A program made the position numbers and the translations under genes. A stretch of DNA of 64,000 bases, taken from positions 5,766,001 to 5,830,000 of the forward strand of contig JAHQIY010000002.1 of the NCBI GenBank assembly GCA_019054805.1, written 5' to 3'. Positions 13,501-24,796 of the stretch are shown one piece after another. The notes beneath the pieces were generated by a model that worked only from the letters and a program-made list of their open reading frames with translations, was not told the DNA's origin and ran no database searches. Numbering within the stretch: position 1 is the stretch's first letter; each line of letters begins with the position of its first letter. Source of the stretch: Brachionus manjavacas. Lineage: Eukaryota > Rotifera > Eurotatoria > Ploima > Brachionidae.

Positions 13501-15247
13501 TATAATTAAGAAAAATATATACATCAGCAACTTAAATAATTTAATCTTGGCTTTTTATTTATTTTATTTTTTTTTTAGTCGCCTATGAGGTGCAGTTTAT
13601 AAATTATAAATAAATAAATATATATAATTTAAAATATATTTATAAAATATATTTAATATTTTTAATATATAATTATAATTTTAATTCACACATTGCAGAT
13701 TTGATTTGCTTTCTATTAACCAATTTTAGTATCCATTTCACCTTGGCAAAATATAACAAAGCATTTCATTTTTGTTAAATTCATCTTAAATTTTTGATAC
13801 AAGATAATGTTTTTGTTTGTAAACCAAAGAAAAATATCGTTGGGAATTAAGTTCTAAATAATCGTCTCTGATTAACTCTTGTCACTTAAAAGTTAAAAGA
13901 TGTTAATAATTTCATTAATAGATATTTTTTTTAAATTTTATTTTATTCAAATTTAATTTTGTTTTAAGAAGAATTCATTGTGCTTAGTGCTTTGGAATTG
14001 AGTTTAATAAATTATTTAACAAAATTTGATTAGCAAAGTTTTAAAATTTTTAAAATTTTTAATTACAAAAATGAACTGCTTTAATGGAATTATCAAGAAA
14101 AGTTTATTAACGTAACTGATCAAAATGTAAATGTCTTTTTTCAATTTAAAAATTTCATTTTGAAAATATTAGCCATTTTTTTTAGTAGCAAGTATTTTAT
14201 TCAATTGATTTTACAAATTATAAATAATTTGTTCAATTTTTTTTCTTAAATATCGGAAGAGTTTTAAAATTTTTAAATTTAAATAAAAAATTATTATACT
14301 GGTCTCCCAACCCATTAATCAAATTTAATTTTAATTGTTTTAAGTAAATGGTATTTCGGAGATCTCATTTGTAAAGTGTACCAGTACATGTCGAATGTAA
14401 CTGCCTATGTTATAATACTTTTGTTGGTTTTGATGTCATTGGATAGATATTTAGCAATTCACACAATCGGTAGCACAACGATTCGAAACAAAAGAAATGC
14501 AAATATAGCAATAGCATTTTTATGGTCAATAATTCTTATATTGAATATACCACATCTATTTCTATGGGAAGAATACAGTTACTCAATACCAAATGAAAAC
14601 CGAACCGTGTGCATTCTTAAGTATAATATAATAATAGCTAAGCAATCTTTTGATTACTTGACCGAAAACGAATTAGCAGAATTAGATACCGCAAAATTCA
14701 AAATAAAAACTTACTATACCATATTTTTCATAGCAGCCTATGTGCTACCATTTCTATCAATTTGCATAATTTACGGTCTCCTAATGGAAAAATTGCGCAA
14801 AGCTAAAGGCAAGCAAGTGAGCAAATCGAAACGAAAAGTGACCTTGATGGTTGTTGTTGTTGTATCTTCATTTGTTTTGTGTTGGGGTCCATTGCAGGTT
14901 ATGCTCTTTCTCCAGCATGTTGTTAACGTAGATTTCAATGAAGTACTTATAACAATTTTGGTAATATCAAACTGCATTGCTTATTTGAACACTTGTGTGA
15001 ATCCAATAATTTACGGATTTGCCAACCAAGATTTTCGAAAGTAATTTACTTTTTCTCTACTTCAAATAAACAAGATTTACTTGAATTTTTCAAAAGGGCA
15101 TACGCGGCTATTCTGAGATGCGACTATGATTTGCAGAGAAGTCATTTTAGTAATAATTACACTGTTGTTGGGGCAATACAAATTAAAAAAATTGATTCTA
15201 AGTCTGGAAAAAATCGTCGAAGTAAAAGTACACAAGTGCGCCTATGA
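10504..15247 (+). CDS. Rhodopsin-family GPCR, allatostatin-A/galanin receptor type (3 exons)
   Basis: Exons 10504-10799, 14345-15040 and 15097-15247 join in frame with GT-AG borders to give 380 residues. TM1 carries the GN motif (GLIGNALVLL), followed by QMRSTTN before TM2. The first join creates the conserved WYFGDLICK that leads into TM3. TM3 ends in DRYLAI, a Cys in loop 2 (NRTVCIL) can pair with the TM3 Cys, TM6 has CWGP and TM7 has NPIIY. The second join restores FRKAY at the start of helix 8. QMRSTTN, the CVPFT-like end of TM2 and FRKA are typical of invertebrate allatostatin-A receptors and their galanin relatives. The product should sit in the plasma membrane and couple a small peptide to G proteins. 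The first intron is 3.5 kb and holds a dead LINE; the second is only 56 bp. A further C-terminal exon near 15780-15956 is possible but unsupported. Galanin-like or orphan peptide receptor is the alternative. Confidence 0.87.
11377..12275 (-). mobile_element. Degenerate non-LTR retrotransposon (reverse transcriptase and C-terminus)
   Basis: Lies in the first intron of the receptor gene, antisense to it. On the minus strand, going from 12275 down: LDFAKTF-like RT motif, then GVPQGSAIGSLLFVLFINDL, then YADDTK (the catalytic DD), then a C-terminal segment with RRKRGDLIQIYK and FKAGIDCW. These are diagnostic of LINE ORF2 RT in CR1/RTE-like clades. Several frameshifts and stops separate the motifs, so it is dead. 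The 3' end, near 11377, is a run of CTA triplets, the same end type as the fragment at 34.7-35.0 kb. Confidence 0.88.
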
Positions 15248-16453
15248 TCAATTTTGCTTTTTTTTTGGAAAATTAATTTTATATAATTATGTAAATTATT
15301 TAATAAATTTTTTAACGGTTAAAATTAATCTAATTTAATCTAGGAGTAAGTTGCACTCAAGAACATTTACGTGAAATTTTGTAAAATTTTGAGATTTTTT
15401 ATTAAATAAGACTCAGATGACAGAAGCGTATCTTTGGGATGAAATCTAATTTTAAAACAAAATGAAAAAAAGTTCTATCACAATAGTTATATCCAAAGAT
15501 TTCTTAAAAACGAATTATTTTTTTTTGCTTAATGGTTTAGTTTTACAAAAAAAAATCAATTTTAATTTTAACTTATAACAAAAATTTCAAAATTAAGAAA
15601 TAATTCAGAAACAGATTCTTGGTCTTTTCTTTTTGCAAATAAATTTAAATTTTTAATTTTCTTGTCATAGCTAATTGATGTTGACCGAATTGTGTTGTTA
15701 ATTTTAGAAAGGTGCAATGTTTTTTTATTTATTTTTTAAACAAATTTTGGTGAATCTGGCTAAATTAAATCCTAATTTTTGGAAACATTGTGAAATCTCA
15801 TTTAGATTTCAAAATTTCAATACAAAAAGCAAAAGAATTCTACAAGTGGAACAATATACACTTACTATCCAGCATTTTAAAACAAAGCTTGCACATGGAT
15901 CACCGATACAACGATGCGTGACACCACAATTAAGCTTAAAGATGCAGAAATCATAATGTATTAATTTAAATTAAGACTTATTAACTTTAAACATTTTTTT
16001 TATTTCCGAAAATTATCCCTATATTTTTTTTGACTAATTTTAAGACAAATAATTTTTATCCGGCACTTAAAACTTTTAGTTACTAAAACATAAGCTCTAG
16101 TCTACAGAAGTTTCAATAAAATCTATAAATGTCACGTTTATCGAATAAAATAATCCTAGATAATTTTTATTAATAAAAAAAATGAAAAGATATTTTAGAA
16201 TCTTACAAAATTCTACAGAAAATTTAAATTTGAATTAAGATGAATTATTTCCAGACGTTGACTTATTGATTTGAACTCAATTTCACTAATTATCTGAGGG
16301 AGTTTAATAAAAACAAATAAAAAAACAAAATCCCAAAAAATTATTCTAATCTCTAATCTTTAATCTAAATTTTATTTTTTTTATTTTAATTAATCAAATT
16401 CTTTATTTTAAAATTATTTAAAAGAAAATCAATTAGTAAATTTAAATGTAATA
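15248..16453. other. Noncoding 3' flank of the receptor gene
   Basis: A/T-rich sequence. The stretch 15780-15956 is less A/T-rich and stays open in one frame (ends QLSLKMQKS), preceded by an AG acceptor, so it could be an alternative last exon of the receptor. Nothing else supports that. No repeat recognised. Confidence 0.35.
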
Positions 16454-16708
16454 CAGTGCTGGAAATTAACTTGTCACATCACATCATCTGATATCATTTA
16501 CTATCATTTTTTTAAACTTTCCTCATATCAGCTGATATCAGCTTTTATATTTTGATATCAGATAATATCAGGTGACTCAAATTATAAATTTTTATGTGTA
16601 TAAATATGGAAATAATTTATTTTTCCTGATATTGTTGATATCAGATCATACCATTTGATATCAAATAATATCCTATGATATGATGTGGCAAGTTAATTTC
16701 CGGTACTG
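16454..16708. mobile_element. TA-flanked MITE with ~45 bp terminal inverted repeats
   Basis: The left end CAGTGCTGGAAATTAACTTG and the right end, read in reverse (CAGTACCGGAAATTAACTTG), match at 18 of 20 bases. The match continues for about 45 bp with some changes. The element is flanked by TA on both sides (16452-16453 and 16709-16710). CAGT ends plus a TA duplication are the signature of Tc1/mariner-type elements. The 255 bp interior has no coding frame; it is packed with TGATATCA words (five exact copies) plus related ATATCAG/CTGATAT variants in both arms. Confidence 0.85.
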
Positions 16709-16710
16709 TA

Positions 16711-18828
16711 TTTTTGCACCGTTTATAGATAGATTTTTAGAAATTTTAATAAAATCTATCCGGTCTATAAAATCCTTATGATAAGGGAGATAAACAGGTG
16801 AATCATTAATGAGAGAAGAGTTTTCGAACGAGCAAGATTTGGGCGGCGAAGGGTACCAAACAAAGAGATTTAGCAAAACAGGGTAAATTTGATGCTAAAC
16901 GATCTTTTGTATCTTTTTCAAAAAAATTGAGTAAGTATCAAGTATAACATTCAGTTTTTAATAAAAGTTTAAGCGTACAAGCTTTTTTATCAGAATTAAT
17001 TCAAAATTGATTAAAAATCTTAAAATTGTACCTTAAAAAGCTTTAGATTAAATTTTGAGTTAAGTAATTTGTTACTTGCTGTACAGGGTTTAAATATTTG
17101 GTAGCTGGTTCTTCATTTCAAATTTTTTATTTTTAAATTTTTAAAAAAAACTTATCGTAGCCTTTCACGGAAGAATTCAGATTTTTTTTTTCAGAAGACA
17201 GTCAATACGAGAACAAGAGTTACAGAAGGCAATTAAAAAATAGTTTAAAAGAATTTCGAATCATTTGAATCAAGAGGGATACTTACTTAAAGAACACTTG
17301 ATTAAAAATTATTATTCTTTTGATTTTGATTTTACTATCTCAAAAATTAATTACCTAAGCTTTCGAAATTTTTTAGGGTCGGTCGACCGGTTAGATGTAA
17401 CTGGTTAACATAACTTTGTTTAAATCGACTTAATTTTTTTAAATTAGAAAAAAATAGTATGATAAATTAATTTAACAATTTTTAACAAAAATTTTCTCTT
17501 TTACTTAAAAAAAGGTTTTTATTTTTTTTTTAATTTAAAAAAATTAATATAAATTAATTATAAATAAAAAGAGATTTTGAGAGAAAATTTATTCAAAACT
17601 AGCAAAGTAAAACTTATGATCAAATTTCAAAATTTCAAAAGTGGCCAAAAATGCGTAATTTCATCATTTGCAAGATTAAAGGCGGCTATCCTCTATTTTA
17701 CGATTAAAAAATATGGCATTTGAAGCTTAAATAATTCTGAAATCTGCAGTGCAATCAGTTATGCATTTAATAAATTTTGAGCATGTTTGAAATTATTAAA
17801 TTTTATCATAAATTTTTATTTGCTGTCAAAACTTGGTAAATTTGTTGCTGAATACCGACTGGGTTAAGTTCAGCTCCTAGTTACTTCTACATTGCGCTTC
17901 AACTTCATTTTTTCTCTTGATTTGACCTTCAGAAGACTAAAATAAGAAATTAGTGGGATATGACTAAAAAAACGAACCTACTCGAAAGTTTCATAACTTT
18001 CTCAAATATTTTTTCTAAAATTAAAAAAAAATACTAAACTACATTAAAAATAATATTTATTAAAATTTTTGCTTTATTACTCCTTTCCTTCTTACTTTTT
18101 CAACTCGATAGAAAACGCATTCCATCAAGACTTGTATGGATCCACAATTTTTCTTTTTGATGCAGTACTTAATTCTATTAACAAGTTGATCCGCATTTTC
18201 AGCACATTAATTTTTCTTATACACTTCTTCTTTCGAAATTCTTCGATTGGTCTACTTTCCAGTGAGTCAGTGTTTGATTTAGAGGCCTGAATTTGAAGAA
18301 CTTTATCACTATTACAAAATATAAGCTTAAAATGAGCGATATTCTTTTTAGCCATTTTTTTGGCTATTCAACCACTTCCAGCAACCCTTCATAACCTCTA
18401 TTTTTGCTTATTTCTTAATAGTTTCATAAGCCATAGTCTTCTTCAGCCCTTCTTTTTTGAAGAGGATTTACGGATAAAGTTTTCTTATACACACGCTCTC
18501 AATTGAGCTCTTGCTTAGATTTACTTTTTTTTGGCCAATTTTTTTAATTTTTCAATAATTCTTTTTTTAATCATAATCTACATGAAAAAGGCTGCAAAAC
18601 TAGCCCTGATTCAACTAACCTTAATAGAGTCATATAATTGGAATTTTCAAAAAATAATCAACTAAAAAACAATTTAAAAATTCAAGTCAAAATTAAATTT
18701 TTTATAGAGGCATTTATGTTTCCATAGAAATAACCAATTATGAAAAATTATTAGTGATTAAAGTTTATAGTTTTGAAGATTGAAGAAAAAAAGTAAATTT
18801 AATATTTTAACCGTGTTAATAAGCTAAA
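16711..18828. other. Noncoding intergenic DNA, possible decayed ORF near 18.1-18.5 kb
   Basis: Mostly A/T-rich. Between 18060 and 18550 the sequence is less A/T-rich and has overlapping short frames on both strands (for example a 74-residue lysine/serine-rich frame on minus). Joining frames on the minus strand needs several shifts, so it looks like a decayed coding fragment of unknown origin. The last ~250 bp are the 5' flank of NME5; no promoter motif identified. Confidence 0.35.
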
Positions 18829-19449
18829 ATGGATAAAGATATACATGTTCAAAGAACTTTGGCAATAATCAAGCCGGACGCAGTAAACAAAGCCGAAGAA
18901 ATTGAAGATCAAGTGCTGAGAGCAGGATTTTCCATTTTGAATAAACGATGGGTACATTTAAGTCCTGAGCAGTGTAGCGAATTTTACAGCGATCATTCGA
19001 GCAAGATATTTTTTCCAAGTTTAGTCGCTTTTATGAGTAGCGGCCCAATAGTTGTGATGGAACTGGCAAAAGAAAATGCCATCTCAAGCTGGAGAAACAT
19101 GATCGGAAATACAAATTCAGAAAAAGCGAGAGCAGAGCAACCAGATAGCATACGAGCAAAATACGGACGTGACGAACAATGCAATGCAGTGCATGGAAGC
19201 GACAGTGAATTAAATGCTGAGCGAGAAATTCGATTTTTTTTCAGTAGAAGTGTTATCGAACCAATACCCAATGGTCAATCTGCCAAAGATTATTTGGAAA
19301 ACAAGCTAAATCCGACTGTCCTCAAAGCCTTAACTCAGCTCTGCAAAGAAAAACCCCAAGATCCAGTCACATGGCTGGCTGATTGGCTCTTGGCAAATAA
19401 TCCTTACAAACCATTAGTAAACTCAAAAGTAAACGTAATTGAAGCATGA
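18829..19449 (+). CDS. NME5: NME5-type nucleoside diphosphate kinase homologue with Dpy-30 motif
   Basis: Intronless frame of 206 residues (human NME5 is about 212). Residues 9-146 form the NDK fold: TLAIIKPDAV at the start, LSPEQCSEFY, FMSSGPIV, and the active-site-region AVHGSD with His122. Residues 147-193 (EPIPNGQSAKDYLENKL through DPVTWLADWLLANNP) form the Dpy-30-like motif that is specific to the NME5 branch. NME5 proteins belong to ciliary and sperm axonemes and are placed in radial spokes, where the Dpy-30 motif mediates docking; enzymatic activity is weak or absent in this branch. The start is the first ATG and matches the family N-terminus. AATAAA repeats lie at 19480-19489. The gene converges with FAM20C, with stops about 150 bp apart. 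Confidence 0.96.
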   Translation: MDKDIHVQRTLAIIKPDAVNKAEEIEDQVLRAGFSILNKRWVHLSPEQCSEFYSDHSSKIFFPSLVAFMSSGPIVVMELAKENAISSWRNMIGNTNSEKARAEQPDSIRAKYGRDEQCNAVHGSDSELNAEREIRFFFSRSVIEPIPNGQSAKDYLENKLNPTVLKALTQLCKEKPQDPVTWLADWLLANNPYKPLVNSKVNVIEA

Positions 19450-19600
19450 AAAACAAATATTAAATTTGATTTTTTTTTTAATAAATAAATAAAAAAAGAA
19501 AATTAATTTTTAATAATTTTTTGGAACATCTTTATTAATTACATTTGATTCTGAAACGACTAAAATCAGCTGAGATTCAGTAAAAAAAATAACAAAAAAT
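19450..19600. terminator. Shared convergent 3' region of NME5 and FAM20C
   Basis: Plus-strand AATAAA at 19480-19485 (overlapping repeats) would serve NME5. TTTATT at 19531-19536 is AATAAA on the minus strand and would serve FAM20C. The two cleavage regions lie about 50 bp apart, so the 3' UTRs are short and may overlap. Confidence 0.5.
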
Positions 19601-22600
19601 TCAATATCCATCGTCAATGATAACATTTGCCAAATCATATTTGTCAACACATTTCATTATTTCCTTAAAAATTAGAACCATCCTTCTATCCACTGATTTT
19701 AAGTGATCTTCGGTCAATATTGGATACAATGGATCTATTTTAAGAGAATGATCCAGCAATTTACTGAATCCTTTTTCATGTAAATATTGTAAGCGCTTGA
19801 AAGTTGAATAACGAATAAGACAACATTGTTTGACTGGAGCTAGAATGGAAATTTCGTCGCTGAAAATTTTTCCAAACGATCTGCCATTATCCAAGTGTAT
19901 CATAAAAGAGTCGTTGCCTAGAGAAATCATTCGCTCATAATGATGACGATCCATGTTAGAGGTGATAAAGTCAAAAATGGAAAGATCGATAAGGTCAAGA
20001 AAATGTTTTGAATGGTACAAGGTGTTTTTAAAAACTGTCTGTTCACAATATTTGTCATTTATTTCCCATTCGGCTTTTTTTTTCTTTGTATATGTTCGTC
20101 TGTACGGGTGTCGAACTGTGTCCCATTTGATGAGCGGTTTTCCCGGCAGCATTAATTGCACTGAACCTTCCATGCGATCTTTCGGCTTGCCGCATATGGC
20201 ATGTGTTGAATCACAGTAGTATGAACAATGACCTGTAAAGCAAAGGTTGCCGCCTGGTGAAATAAAAAAAGTCCTTTCCAAATCGGGTTCTGCTTTTTGC
20301 ATCAATTCAGTTGTCATGTTAAAAACTCGGCCTACTGTAGGAGGAACACGATAAAAACCCAACAACCTTTTTTATTTAATTTTATTTTTTTTTGAAAGAA
20401 AAATTAAGACAATTTTGTATACCAATCTACATGGAAAGCTGCTATTTCCGCATGGTGACGTTCAAAGTCAACAAAATAAAAATGATCTGGTGGTGTTTCA
20501 TAGCTTCTCGGGACTCTTTTAAAAATTAACAATTAACTTAAAGATAAATTTTAAAATTCAAACTACTTCATTGGTTTTATCAATACTTCAGTTCCATCTG
20601 AAAGAGTTAGAATAAGCTTTATTTGAGTTCCTCTTTCTTTTTCAACTTATTTTTTTTTATTAGTCAATTTAAAAAAAAAATTTTTTTTTCAATTTACTGC
20701 AACTGGTTACAGGCTCAGATGACATTGAATTTAGAACATGTCTTACATTGATCAAATCATTATCAAGTTTGAGCTCATTTATTTTCTGGTGATAATTTTT
20801 CCAAATATTTGGTAATTTGCTTAAAATATAAAACCATTATTTACAGAGAATTAATGGAGATTTTTATTGTTTGATATCAACAATTGATTAAAAGCCGTGA
20901 ACCTTTTTGTTCAAAATCTAAGTACTCAATAAAGTCCTGCTCATTTTAACTAATTTCCGAGAATTTTAAGTACATGCCGGAAAAAACTTAAGCAAAAATT
21001 GTGAATTTCAAATATCGACTACATTTAGTGCTAAAGAACTAAAACGACAAAGAAAAATTAGATAATTAAATAATTTTAAAATGAGACCAGATTTTTTAGA
21101 TAAGTTTTTACTTGTGAAAATTCAAAAATCAAAATTTTTCTTGCAAAAAACAATTAGTTAAATTTATCTTATTAAGAATTTTGAATTTGTGTTCTTTTAT
21201 TTTTTTATGAAAGAAAAAAATTATAGATATAATTTCAAGATATTAATATTAATATTAATTAAAAGATCTTTTGAATTTAAAGTCATATCCGCATACACCT
21301 CAACATTTTGGTCAATTTTCAATTGTTAAAATTAATCATTAGTAAAAAAAAATTAAAATTTTATTCAATCAACTCTCGTTAATCCAGCCAAGCTTATTTT
21401 CAAAATAAATTTTGTCGGAATTAGCGAATATCCGAGATTTCGTTTTCTCGGAAGATAGGAATTTTAACTAAAAGTTCCGGATTGAAGAAAAAATAGATAC
21501 AAAAAAATTTATTGATAAAAACAAAAATAAAACAAGTCTAATTCTAATTAAAGGAAAAATTGTTTTTAATTATTTTGAAATAAAATTGTTTAAAGTTACC
21601 GTAAAACCTGACAAACTAGCCCAGGGCTAAAAATTAGTATTAGCCTATAAGCACCCCACTTTTCGACGATATAAGCCCACCCCCTAAAATACACATAGAC
21701 CCAGGCTTTAAATAAATACTTTATACTTAATTTATCATAAATTAAATACAAGCTCATGATGAAAATGATTATTTTTTTTTCTTTTATTTTCTTTTTAAAA
21801 ACTCTAATGGAACATTATTTTATATTTCTTTTATTTAAAATTTAACTAAATTCCAATTTTCCATTACTTAATAAATAAATGTGTACATAAGCCCATGGTC
21901 AGACTAATTTTAATAACTTATAAGCCCTGGACTTCTCCTTGAATTAAAATGAGATATTTATAAGGTTAATATTCAATTAAGTTTTTAGATGAAACAATAA
22001 TAATAAAAAATTAACTTGCAAATTTTTCTTAACTAAATTTCATTTTTTTCAATTCTTTGAAAAAAAAAGTTGGTCGGATAAGAGAATTTGACTTAGCCGA
22101 ATTAAAGAAAAAAAATTTCATGTATTTTACATAAAAAAGGTTTTTTCGGTCGATTTACTCTTAATTACCGAATTTTCCGAGATATCGAAGGCCAGATTAA
22201 AGAGATTTGACCGTACAATCATAAAAGCATAAAAAATCAGCCTATTTAAAAATCAATAGTCTTTTCAGTTGAGTATACTATTTTAAAAAATTTATTAAAT
22301 TTTTTTACCAACATTCATTGAAATTGAAGGTAGATTTATGTAAACTTACGTGAATTTAAATTATTTTTAAATTTCAGATTCTTAATAAATTTTTGTTAGA
22401 TTTTTGGTTTGATTTTTTTTTCGTAAAAAAATAAAATTCTAAAAAAGTGATATTCAAGGCCTTGTTAAATTCAACTTTTAAAATATTACAAAAAATTATC
22501 TCACTTTAAGTCATATTGACCATTTTGATCGTGAACATTATATTCTTTGAGAAGTTCCTCAACATTTTTTACATGTTTGTACTTTCGATTAATTTTTTCC

Positions 22601-23217
22601 GATTTTAAGAAACGAATAATTTCTTCTCTGGAAACGGATTCATCGTCATTTAGGGAAGTTTTAACTTTCAAATCTTTTGGATCGATTTTGGTTTCATCTT
22701 CGTCTTCGTCTTCATCGTCATCATTATCCTTATTCGCATCATCCTTGTTATTTTTGTTTTTTTCCTCTTCTTTTTTTAAAAGCTCCAGCTCTCGTTCCAT
22801 TTCCTTCTTTAATTTTTCATGTCTTTCATATATTAAGCTCAAATATGCACTTTTTTGCTCAGTGGCTTGCTTATATTCGGCATCAGTCATCAAGCGCTCG
22901 ATTAATTCCACATTTTCATTTACACGAATAAAAAATTTTTTTATCTTTTTATCATTTAAATAATTATATTTGCTCTGAGAAATATTTGCACTTTTTGGAA
23001 TGATCTGTTTTGATATATCTTTTAGTAAATAGTCGTTGTCTATTTGAATCTCGTTTGATGGAAGAATATTAATGACGACTTGATGAGAGTTTACCTCAAC
23101 TAGACCGTATATGTATGATGTGAAAAAAAATGTAAGAATACAAAATAGAATGCAGAGTCGAGCAAGCGACAAATGCCGAATTTTGTGTATGACCAGGCGT
23201 CTAATCTTGGCTATCAT
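19601..23217 (-). CDS. FAM20C: FAM20C-type Golgi secretory-pathway kinase (5 exons)
   Basis: Exons on the minus strand: 23217-22505, 20819-20698, 20636-20567, 20515-20423 and 20366-19601. All joins keep phase and GT-AG, giving 587 residues (human FAM20C is 584). Exon 1 has a short basic N-terminus then a hydrophobic segment around residues 18-37, a type II signal-anchor, followed by a luminal acidic linker (Asp/Glu repeats near 22695-22740). Exons 2-4 carry [29 protein letters not shown] and [20 protein letters not shown]. Exon 5 has [17 protein letters not shown], the catalytic NMDRHHYE, and DNGRSFG that replaces DFG. FAM20C phosphorylates Ser-x-Glu/pSer sites of secreted proteins in the Golgi. 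CSYYC, CGKP and the KKKKAEWE segment favour FAM20C over the xylose kinase FAM20B. Intron 1 (1.7 kb) contains transposon DNA; the other introns are 51-61 bp. Confidence 0.94.
21365..22215. mobile_element. Pogo/Tigger-like terminal-inverted-repeat element, no transposase
   Basis: The left end TCAACTCTCGTTAATCCAG and the right end read in reverse (TCAAATCTCTTTAATCTGG) match at about 14 of 19 bases. Further in, both arms have words of the type TCGGAATTAGCGAATATCCG and TCCGAGATATCG. Ends of the type TCAA-CTC-TTAATC with TCGGA-rich subterminal DNA are common in pogo/Tigger elements. The interior carries no transposase frame, so it is a nonautonomous relic within FAM20C intron 1. Exact boundaries are uncertain. 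Confidence 0.5.
21611..21935. repeat. Nested inverted-repeat element with AGCCCAGGGCT ends
   Basis: Within the pogo-like element. The left part has TAGCCCAGGGCTAAAA, ATTAGT and CTATAAGC. The right part in reverse has GTCCAGGGCTTATAAG and AAAATTAGTCTG. GC-rich blocks of the same type (AGCCCAGGAG, TGGGCTTATGGC, CCCTGGGGTAA) occur at 30013-30070, so this is a dispersed family. No coding frame. Confidence 0.45.
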
Positions 23218-24545
23218 TTGAATTAAAGTAATCTCGATGGAAACACATTTGAATCGAAATTTATATTATCTAAAAATTTAGAATATCCTTAGGCTATTTT
23301 CAATTATTTATACCAATATTCTCAAGAATTCGTTCAATTTGTTCTTTAAAAGGTAATTAACCATTTTTTGTTAAAAGAACATTTTAACATTTAACTTTAA
23401 ATCAACTAGCCCTATTGCTTTAGAATTCGTACGTTTAGAATTTGAAAACCTGTACAATTTTTGTAAATTTTAAAATTACAGATTTTTGTGGAAAAAAACA
23501 AATTTTTTTTATCTATAAAAAAAGGTTTATCTATAAAACCTTTTGAAACTTAATCAATCTTAAAATCTTATCTCAAAAACAAAAATTAGAAATTTAATTT
23601 TTTTTTAATAATTTGAATTTGAATATTTAGATTAAATGTTTTTAAAAATTATTTGATTTCCAAAGATAAAAAAGACTTATTTTAATAATTTTTCATATTT
23701 ACTTAATTGATTCAGTTAATTATAATCTTTTGTCATGACGTTTAAAAAAACCAGAAATCTGAAATATCATCCATTTACTATGTTTAGCATTTTTAAGTAA
23801 AACGATAGATTAGAGGCATTTTTGTGGGTAAGACTTTTGGTTCTGATAAAAAATTTAAATAAGACTTAAATTTCACTTGATGAACTCTTCAGTTTCTGAC
23901 CAATTTCAGGTCTAAATCTAAAATCTAAAATTAAAATTTGAATATTTAATAATAGAATTATAATTTATGATTTCTGAGTCATTAGATTAGGGTTTACTAG
24001 ATTACAGCAAATATCCATTTAAGACAGAAATTTTTTTCACATTTACTTGCTTAAAATTTATCAAATTTGCTAAACAAAAAATTATTTATATAGTGAATAA
24101 ATTAAAAATTAGTTTTTATCTTCATGATTCTATTCAGGTAATAATTAAATGCATTTATTTAAAATAAACAATACTTTAGAAGACTTTTTTAAATATTAAG
24201 CAAAAAAATTATCGACCTTCTAAAAATGTCATGAAATAAATTTTACAAGACTATTTTTTCAAAGAAAATTAAAAAAATTAAATTCACGATTTAGAGTGTC
24301 AATTACTTTTTTGAGCAAAAATAAAAAAAAAAATCAATGAATAAGATTCTAAAAGAAAATCAAATAAAATAAAAAAGTTTCGATTTAAATATGTAAAGCA
24401 TATACTTTCCAAGTTTAAAACTTTTAAACTTGAAATTATTTTTAGATTTAGAACTTCGAAAATCAATAAAATAAAATTCAATTTCATAGAAAATTTACAA
24501 CCTAAGTTTAATTAAATTTAGATGTTAAATAAATAAAACAATAGC
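23218..24545. other. Noncoding FAM20C 5' flank
   Basis: A/T-rich sequence without supported genes or repeats up to the SINE duplication at 24546. The first few hundred bases must include the FAM20C promoter, but no motif could be assigned. Confidence 0.4.
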
Positions 24546-24796
24546 AATTTCCCAGACCCCTATTTTTATGATGAAAGAGGTTTAAACATTCGCCTCGTAT
24601 TGCAGAGATATTTTGAAGATTTTTTCACCTTCAGCGCGTTATAATTGCGGTGTAGATGATCAACTCGATGCAGCAGCCTCTGTGTCAGATCGGAGCCGTT
24701 GCTCAAAAATGTACTTAAAAAGGAGATGAGCGCCTGCCCATTATCCACTAGGATAGAATAAGGACAATTATTATTATTAATATTAAATTTCCCAGA
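24546..24796 (+). mobile_element. SINE copy with inverted 5' half (twin-priming type)
   Basis: Bounded by the direct repeat AATTTCCCAGA (24546-24556 and 24786-24796). Inside, 24557-24640 is the 5'-middle part of the SINE in minus orientation (CCCCTATTTTTATGATGAAA, TTGCAGAGATATTTTGAAGA). 24641-24785 is the 3' part in plus orientation (GGTGTAGATGATCAACTCGA, GCCTCTGTGTCAGATCGG, CCACTAGGATAGAATA, ATT-repeat tail). About 20 bp of the source element are missing at the junction. One target duplication around both halves means one insertion event. Confidence 0.9.

Noticed and set aside
16673-16876. 67-residue minus-strand frame
   Set aside because: Starts in the MITE terminal repeat and shows no recognisable protein features.
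22547-22963. Plus-strand Ser-rich open frames over FAM20C exon 1
   Set aside because: They are the antisense of the acidic Asp/Glu stretch; the minus-strand frame has the signal anchor, correct splice sites and family matches.
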